Position numbers and translations under genes: made by a program. This document shows positions 58,743 through 64,000 of a stretch of DNA of 64,000 bases, piece by piece. Numbering within the stretch: position 1 is the stretch's first letter; every line of letters starts with the position of its first letter. The notes under the pieces are model-generated. The model worked only from the letters and a program-made list of their open reading frames with translations. It searched no databases and had not been told where the DNA came from. Source of the DNA: Bradyrhizobium cenepequi (lineage in GTDB: Bacteria > Pseudomonadota > Alphaproteobacteria > Rhizobiales > Xanthobacteraceae); contig NZ_JAGKJI010000002.1 of NCBI RefSeq assembly GCF_020329485.1, positions 372,001 to 436,000 on the forward strand. The letters run 5' to 3'.

Positions 58743-61004
58743 ATGACTTCCAAGCCATCCGCCGCGCGAAACCGGCTGGTATTGATCGTCTACACCTCCG
58801 CGATCTTCGTCAGCGCGCTCCTCTTGTTCTCGGTGCAGCCGTTGTTCACCAAGATGGTGCTGCCGCGGCTCGGCGGCTCACCGGCGGTGTGGTCCGTGGC
58901 GATGGTGTTCTTCCAGTCGCTGCTGCTGGCCGGCTACGCCTACGCGCATTACCTGATGAAGCTGAGCAATCGCGCGGCTCCGGTCGCGGTGCATCTGTTG
59001 GTTTTGGTCGCGGCCATGCTGACATTGCCGCTCGCGATCCGGAGCGGCTGGGGCGATCCGCCGAGCTCCGGTTACGCGTTCTGGCTGCTCGGCCTGTTCG
59101 CGGTCTCGATCGGCCTCCCGTTTTTCGCGCTTGCCGCCAACAACCCCCTGCTGCAGGCTTGGTTCGTGCGCACCGGCCATCCGAACGGTCCCGATCCGTA
59201 CTTCCTCTACGCGTCCTCGAACATCGGCAGCTTTCTCGCATTGTTATCCTATCCGGTGCTGCTGGAGCCGATGTTCGCGCTGCGCACGCAGAACCTGATC
59301 TGGACTGGCGGCTATGGGCTGTTGATCCTCTTGATCGCGGGCTGCGGCGTGCTGCTGTTGCGCTCGCCTGCGAGCGCGGCGGCGCTGAATTTGCCGGCCG
59401 ATGATTCCGATGCGCCCGCGCCCTCTTGGCTGCTGCGTTTGCGCTGGATCTTCCTCGCCGCGGTGCCCTCTGGACTTCTGATCGCGGTAACCGTGCATAT
59501 CTCGACCGACGTTGCGGCGGCCCCGCTGCTCTGGGTGTTGCCGCTGTCGCTTTACCTTTTGACCTGGGTGCTGGTGTTCCAGTCGCGCCCGCTTTTTTCG
59601 CACAAATTCATGCTGCAGGCGCAGCCAATCGCAATCGCGTGCGTCATCATCCTGCTTGCGGTCGGCGGTGAGCAAAGTCTGCTGCTGACGCTCGGCGGCC
59701 ACCAGATCTGCTTCTTCATCATCGCCATGGCCTGCCATGGTGAATTGGCGCGGACCCGGCCGGCGGCGAAATACCTGACCGGTTTCTATGTGGCGCTGTC
59801 GTTCGGCGGCATGGTTGGCGGCCTGTTCGCTGGCCTGATCGCGCCGTTCACCTTCTCCTGGGTGGCGGAATACCCGATCCTGCTGGCGCTCGCTGCGCTG
59901 TGTCGGCCATCCGGCGGGCAGGAGCGGTTGCCGCGCTGGAGCGCCTGGTACTGGCCATTTCTTGCCGTGCTCGCAGTGGCGCTGATCGCGCCGTCCTATT
60001 CAACCGGGACGCTGTTCAACTGGTTCGATGAGCGGCGGGCGTGGGTGATCGGCACGGTCGGCGTGCTGTCGGCGCTGCTTGCGCTCACGGTCAACGCCGG
60101 CCGCTGGAAGATCTTCGCGACCGTCGTGGTCGCGCTGGTGCTGTTGCGCACTTACCCTTCCGACGAAGGTCGGGTCGACACGGTGCGCAGCTTCTTCGGC
60201 GTGCACAAGATCGTGGTGACGCCGAACGGCCAGTATCACGTGCTGATGCATGGCACCACCATTCACGGCGCCGAGCGATTCAAGAATGACGACGGCACGC
60301 CGGCAACCGGGCGGCCCGAACCCATCTCCTATTACTACAAGGACGGCGGCATCGGGCAGGCGATCACGGCATTGCGCGAGCGCAAGGGCGCGCCGCTTAA
60401 GGTCGCCGTGATCGGACTCGGCTCTGGCACGCTCGCTTGCGCCGCGGAGCCGGGTGAACAATGGAAGTTCTTCGAGATCGACCAGACCATGGTGGATACC
60501 GCGCGCGACCCGAAATATTTTACTTACATCCAGAATTGCGCGCCCGATCTGAAGCCGGTGATCGGCGATGCCAGGCTCACCTTCGCCCGCGAACCTGACG
60601 GCATCTACGACCTCATCATCGTCGACGCCTATTCATCCGATGCGATCCCGATCCATCTGGCGACGCATGAGGCGATGGCGATCTACAAGTCAAAGCTGGC
60701 GCCGCAGGGCGCGGTCGTGATGCACGTTTCGAACCGTCACCTCGAGCTTTCCAGCGTGGTGGTCGGCATCGCCGAGGCCAACGACCTCAAGAGCTGGGTC
60801 TACAGTGAGGATTCCGGCCGCGACAGCGAGTATATTTTCTCAACTTCGGTCGTGATCTCCGCGCGCGAGGACGCCGATGTCGGCAAACTCGCCTCGTCGG
60901 ACCAGTGGACCGAGAGCGAGGCCGATGAGAAGCAGCGGGTCTGGACCGACGATTACTCCAATATTCTGGGCGCCGTTTACCGGCGATTGCGCGACGGCGA
61001 ATAG
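58743..61004 (+). CDS. membrane protein fused to a spermidine-synthase-like domain
   Basis: 753 residues. About a dozen hydrophobic segments in 1-480 (LVLIVYTSAIFVSALLLFSV, AMVFFQSLLLAGYAYAHYLM, WILGVLPLSLYLLTWVLVFQ-like) precede a soluble C-terminal domain. The domain has KVAVIGLGSGTLACAAEPGE, WKFFEIDQTMVDTARD and DLIIVDAYSSDAIPIHLATH, a spermidine synthase fold. The reaction is unknown; many such fused proteins are not true aminopropyltransferases. The frame is open from 58239 through repeat DNA, so ATG 58743 is chosen. The desaturase follows after 129 bp. Confidence 0.87.
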   Translation: MTSKPSAARNRLVLIVYTSAIFVSALLLFSVQPLFTKMVLPRLGGSPAVWSVAMVFFQSLLLAGYAYAHYLMKLSNRAAPVAVHLLVLVAAMLTLPLAIRSGWGDPPSSGYAFWLLGLFAVSIGLPFFALAANNPLLQAWFVRTGHPNGPDPYFLYASSNIGSFLALLSYPVLLEPMFALRTQNLIWTGGYGLLILLIAGCGVLLLRSPASAAALNLPADDSDAPAPSWLLRLRWIFLAAVPSGLLIAVTVHISTDVAAAPLLWVLPLSLYLLTWVLVFQSRPLFSHKFMLQAQPIAIACVIILLAVGGEQSLLLTLGGHQICFFIIAMACHGELARTRPAAKYLTGFYVALSFGGMVGGLFAGLIAPFTFSWVAEYPILLALAALCRPSGGQERLPRWSAWYWPFLAVLAVALIAPSYSTGTLFNWFDERRAWVIGTVGVLSALLALTVNAGRWKIFATVVVALVLLRTYPSDEGRVDTVRSFFGVHKIVVTPNGQYHVLMHGTTIHGAERFKNDDGTPATGRPEPISYYYKDGGIGQAITALRERKGAPLKVAVIGLGSGTLACAAEPGEQWKFFEIDQTMVDTARDPKYFTYIQNCAPDLKPVIGDARLTFAREPDGIYDLIIVDAYSSDAIPIHLATHEAMAIYKSKLAPQGAVVMHVSNRHLELSSVVVGIAEANDLKSWVYSEDSGRDSEYIFSTSVVISAREDADVGKLASSDQWTESEADEKQRVWTDDYSNILGAVYRRLRDGE

Positions 61005-61133
61005 GTGAACTCGATATTTTTGCAACACCGGCAGCCCGCGTTCGCGATTTGGCCGGACAATCCGCCGCAACGGTTGCGGGTCGTGGGTGGACTCTATACT
61101 GATGGAACTTGTTTCCCAATTGTTCCATTCATC

Positions 61134-62081
61134 ATGCGCGACCATCGGATTATCCGGAGCCGGCACTTTCATCGATTGCAGCGGCAGCATTTCATCCTGT
61201 TTGATGTATTGCCATTCATCGGGACATGGATCGCGCTTGGCTCCTTGTTCTATCGCCCGATCGGGGCGCTCGAGGTTAGCCTGTTCTTCGCGATGTGGCT
61301 GGTCACGGGGCTCGGCCTCACCGTCGGCTATCACCGGCTGTTCACGCACCGCGCCTTCGCAACCGGGACAGTGGTGAGCGCGATGCTGATCATCATGGGC
61401 TCGATGGCGGGAAGAGGGCCGATGGTATCATGGGCCGCGATGCATCGTCGCCATCACGAGCTCAGCGATCACGAGGGCGATCTGCATTCACCCAATCTGC
61501 ATGGCGAGAGCTTCCTCGGGCGCCTGCGCGGCTTCCTGCATGCACATCTGACCTGGATGATCGAGCATGATTATCCGAACGTCGCCCATTACGTTGCGGA
61601 CCTGATGGCGCAGCCGACGCTGGTCCGGGTCAACCGCTACTATTACGTCTGGGTGCTGCTGGGGCTGTTGATCCCGACCGCCATCGGCGGGCTGATCGCC
61701 GGCAGCCTGTGGGGGGCGGTGGCCGGGTTCCTCTGGGGTGGCGCGGCGCGCATGTTCGCGGTCGAACAGGCGATGTCGGCGATCAACTCGGTCATGCATA
61801 GCTTCGGTGCACGTCCTTACCGCACGAGGGATGACAATAGCCGCAATCTCGGCGTAATGGCATGGTTGGCGTGGGGTGAGGGGTGGCATAACAATCACCA
61901 TGCCTTCCCTTATTCGGCGGCGTTCGGGTTGCGATGGTTCGAATTCGATCCGGGCTATCTCTTCATCCGATTGCTTGCCGCGCTGGGACTGGCCTGGAAC
62001 GTCAAGGTGCCGAGCGCGGAGAAGATCGCGCTGCGCCGGCTGCACGAGCCGGCGCCAGGGGTTGCCGAACTCGAGCACTGA
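61134..62081 (+). CDS. membrane fatty-acid desaturase (acyl-CoA delta-9 type)
   Basis: 315 residues, diiron membrane desaturase. Three histidine boxes are intact: HRLFTH, HRRHH (AAMHRRHHELSDHEGDLHSP) and HNNHH (GEGWHNNHHAFPYSAAFG). Two pairs of hydrophobic helices. It matches the OLE1/DesC-type acyl-CoA or acyl-lipid desaturases. ATG 61134 gives MRDHRIIR; the frame is open from a GTG at 61005, but that stretch lacks family resemblance. MBOAT gene follows after 61 bp. Confidence 0.92.
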   Translation: MRDHRIIRSRHFHRLQRQHFILFDVLPFIGTWIALGSLFYRPIGALEVSLFFAMWLVTGLGLTVGYHRLFTHRAFATGTVVSAMLIIMGSMAGRGPMVSWAAMHRRHHELSDHEGDLHSPNLHGESFLGRLRGFLHAHLTWMIEHDYPNVAHYVADLMAQPTLVRVNRYYYVWVLLGLLIPTAIGGLIAGSLWGAVAGFLWGGAARMFAVEQAMSAINSVMHSFGARPYRTRDDNSRNLGVMAWLAWGEGWHNNHHAFPYSAAFGLRWFEFDPGYLFIRLLAALGLAWNVKVPSAEKIALRRLHEPAPGVAELEH

Positions 62082-62142
62082 TAGTCGTCGGCTTCCGGCG
62101 GATAAGGTGAGTAACCTCGGTCATGCCTGAGATCGCCGGCTG

Positions 62143-63525
62143 ATGCTGTTCAACGACTATCCCTTCCTGCTGGGCTTCCTGCCGGCGGCAATCCTGATCT
62201 ATCGATTGGTCGATTTGCATCCGCAGTGGCGGATCTGGACGCTGGTCCTGATGTCGCTGGTGTTCTACGCCTACGGCAATCCGCCCTTCGTCCTGCTCCT
62301 GATCTTCTCGATCGCGGTCAACTGGTTCGCGGCGATGGCCTTTGCCAGAACCAAGATGCCGTGGATCATCACCGCGGCCATCATCGCCAATCTCGGCGTC
62401 CTCGGCTGGTTCAAATACGCCAACTTCCTCGCCTACAATATCGGCCTTGTGCTGGGCCGGCCGATGCCCGTGCTCGACATCGTGCTGCCGCTCGGCATCT
62501 CGTTCTTCACTTTCCACCACATCATGTATCTGGTCGATCTGCGCAAGGGAAAGGCGCCGACCTATGCGCTGCAGCGCTATGCGCTCTACATTTCCTTTTT
62601 CCCGCAGGCGCTGGCCGGGCCGCTGGTGCGCTGGTCGCAGGTGATGGAGCAGTTCGGCAAGAAGGTCTATGTGCCGGGCTGGCAGCGCGAATTCTGCGTC
62701 GGCATTGCCTTCATCCTGATCGGGCTCGTCGAAAAGATCCTGCTTGGCGACCGCATTGCGCGGCTGATCGATCCCATCTATGCGCGGGCGCTCGAAGGTC
62801 CCGTGAGCAATGGCGACGCATGGCTGGCGCTCGCTTTCGGCATCCAGATCCTCTACGACTTCGCCGGCTATTCCGACATCGCGGTCGGGCTCGGCCTCTT
62901 GTTCGGCGTGAAGCTGCCGTACAACTTCGATGCGCCGTTCCGCTCCACCAGCATCCAGGACTTCTGGCAGCGCTGGCACATCACCTTGATGACGTTCCTG
63001 CGCGAATACCTGTTCTTTCCGCTCGCCAACAAGCGCATGGTGCCGCGGCGCTTCTACCAGCTGCAATATTTCGCCGTGATGGTGCTGACCATGGCGCTGT
63101 GCGGCCTCTGGCACGGCGCCAGCTGGACCTTCGTGCTGTGGGGCACGCTGCATGGCCTGGCGCTGGTCGTCTGCTCGTTGTGGCGCCGCTATGGCCCGCG
63201 GCTGCCCGCGCTCGCCGGATGGGCGCTGACGGTGATCTTCGTGCTGCTGACCGGCGTGTTCTTCCGCGCCGGTACTCTGGATGCGGCGTTGAACATCTTC
63301 CACGGCCTCACTGTTGCGCCCAATCTGTCGGAGGGCAAGCATTTGTGGCCGCTCGTGGTCGTCCCGCTGATGGCCTTCCTGCTGCCGGCGACCCAGGACA
63401 TCGTCGAACGCGTGATGCAGCGGCCGCGCCCCTGGCTTGGTGTGGTGGCCGGCCTCGGCCTGCTGACCATCCTGATCTTGCTCGGAGAAGGGAACGTTCG
63501 TGGCTTCGCTTACTACCAGTTCTGA
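62143..63525 (+). CDS. MBOAT-family O-acyltransferase (AlgI/DltB-like)
   Basis: 460 residues with about 11 helices. Transfers acyl groups to an extracytoplasmic polymer or lipid. QALAGPLVRWSQVMEQF, FAGYSDIAVGLGLLFGVKLP with YNFDAPFRSTSIQDFWQRWH and the catalytic-His motif LCGLWHGASWTFVLWGTLHG match AlgI. No exopolysaccharide genes are seen nearby. The 3' end overlaps the next gene by 26 bp, so the two products probably act together. Confidence 0.92.
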   Translation: MLFNDYPFLLGFLPAAILIYRLVDLHPQWRIWTLVLMSLVFYAYGNPPFVLLLIFSIAVNWFAAMAFARTKMPWIITAAIIANLGVLGWFKYANFLAYNIGLVLGRPMPVLDIVLPLGISFFTFHHIMYLVDLRKGKAPTYALQRYALYISFFPQALAGPLVRWSQVMEQFGKKVYVPGWQREFCVGIAFILIGLVEKILLGDRIARLIDPIYARALEGPVSNGDAWLALAFGIQILYDFAGYSDIAVGLGLLFGVKLPYNFDAPFRSTSIQDFWQRWHITLMTFLREYLFFPLANKRMVPRRFYQLQYFAVMVLTMALCGLWHGASWTFVLWGTLHGLALVVCSLWRRYGPRLPALAGWALTVIFVLLTGVFFRAGTLDAALNIFHGLTVAPNLSEGKHLWPLVVVPLMAFLLPATQDIVERVMQRPRPWLGVVAGLGLLTILILLGEGNVRGFAYYQF

Positions 63526-64000
63526 CACGTCCCCCGAATGGGGACGCTGCCTAGCCAACTGTGTCGGCACGCTCGTTGGCGGTCTGCTGCTGCTCTACGC
63601 GCTGATGATCCTGGTCGATCCCTACGACACCGGCAAGTTCGGCTTGCTCGGGATCGACGGCGTCGACGATCGGAACACGCTGACGTCGGCGGCCAGCCGC
63701 GCGCGCGATCCGGATTTCGATTCCGCCATCATCGGCAATTCGACCGCGCAGATGCTTGAACCGACGGAACTGTCGAAGGCGACCGGCCTGCGTTTCGTGC
63801 AGCTCTATATGACCGGCGGTAATCCCCATGAGCAGCTCATGCTGCTGGATTTCTTCCTGCGTCATCACAAGCGGGTGGGGGCGCTGGTATTCGTTGTCGA
63901 TCCCTGGTGGTGCGCCCATGTGCCGGTGCAGTCGCCGCCGGGCACCTTCCCCGATTGGCTCTATGGCGAGAGCTCGCTCCCTTACGCGATGCGCCTGCTG
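63500..64000 (+). CDS. membrane-anchored partner of the MBOAT acyltransferase, N-terminal part (runs off the right edge)
   Basis: GTG start at 63500 with GAGAAGGGA 7 bp upstream; it overlaps the MBOAT gene by 26 bp. 167 residues are present. A helix (about 21-40, NCVGTLVGGLLLLYALMILV) is followed by a periplasmic part with FDSAIIGNSTAQMLEPTELS, which looks like the block I nucleophile region of an SGNH hydrolase (GNST), and ALVFVVDPWWCAHVPV. An AlgX/AlgJ-like acetyltransferase partner is the best guess. Incomplete, so no more can be said. Confidence 0.75.
   Translation, partial: MASLTTSSDTSPEWGRCLANCVGTLVGGLLLLYALMILVDPYDTGKFGLLGIDGVDDRNTLTSAASRARDPDFDSAIIGNSTAQMLEPTELSKATGLRFVQLYMTGGNPHEQLMLLDFFLRHHKRVGALVFVVDPWWCAHVPVQSPPGTFPDWLYGESSLPYAMRLL

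Noticed and set aside
62002..63570. 522-codon minus-strand frame opposite the MBOAT gene
   Set aside because: Mirror frame of a strongly recognised membrane acyltransferase.

Overview
The window is high-GC chromosomal DNA of an alphaproteobacterium, most likely Bradyrhizobium or a close relative in the Nitrobacteraceae. I infer this from the gene order of the division and cell-wall cluster, the RNase P RNA, the Irr-like boxes and the dense population of short palindromic intergenic repeats. No database was searched. I saw no tRNA, rRNA operon, CRISPR array, transposase or prophage.

Layout. 1-8 kb: a left-truncated TonB-dependent siderophore receptor behind two Irr-like boxes, a cupin protein, a TPR protein divergent from a 1206-residue autotransporter, a 30-residue membrane peptide, and an extensin-like lipoprotein. 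8.2-12 kb: an ABC importer operon of the nitrate/sulfonate/taurine type with two different permeases, one ATPase, a 110-residue orphan and a binding protein. 12-19 kb: a small secreted repeat protein, a repeat-packed spacer, a TetR repressor divergent from an EmrA/EmrB-type efflux pair with a 21-bp palindromic operator between them, and an ABC exporter. 18.7-23 kb: an EamA permease, a TauE/SafE permease with a probable frameshift at its start, rnpB with its terminator, and a DGPF protein paired with an ECF42-type sigma factor.

23-50 kb: an amidase divergent from the division and cell-wall (dcw) cluster rsmH-ftsL-ftsI-murE-murF-mraY-murD-ftsW-murG-murC-murB-ddl-ftsQ-ftsA-ftsZ, then a strong terminator, lpxC, bamD, recN and ligA. 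These genes make the lipid II precursor, polymerise septal peptidoglycan and build the Z-ring; lpxC and bamD add outer-membrane assembly. Nearly all junctions are overlapping or tight. The exceptions are ftsI/murE and murG/murC, where repeat elements lie, and ddl/ftsQ, where a CtrA-like site lies.

50-64 kb: a Bcr/CflA drug exporter, an aminopeptidase P, prmA, an AT-richer islet with an H-NS/HvrA-like gene, a PYROXD2-like oxidoreductase, a 1.1-kb spacer of repeats, a membrane-fused spermidine-synthase-like protein, a fatty-acid desaturase, and an MBOAT acyltransferase overlapping a right-truncated partner.

Most of the window is conserved housekeeping sequence. I found no clearly unprecedented system. 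The best leads are the two-permease importer with its orphan, a set of CtrA-like sites (TTTA-N7-TTWACC) at three intergenic regions including two in the dcw cluster, the frameshifted TauE gene and the H-NS islet.
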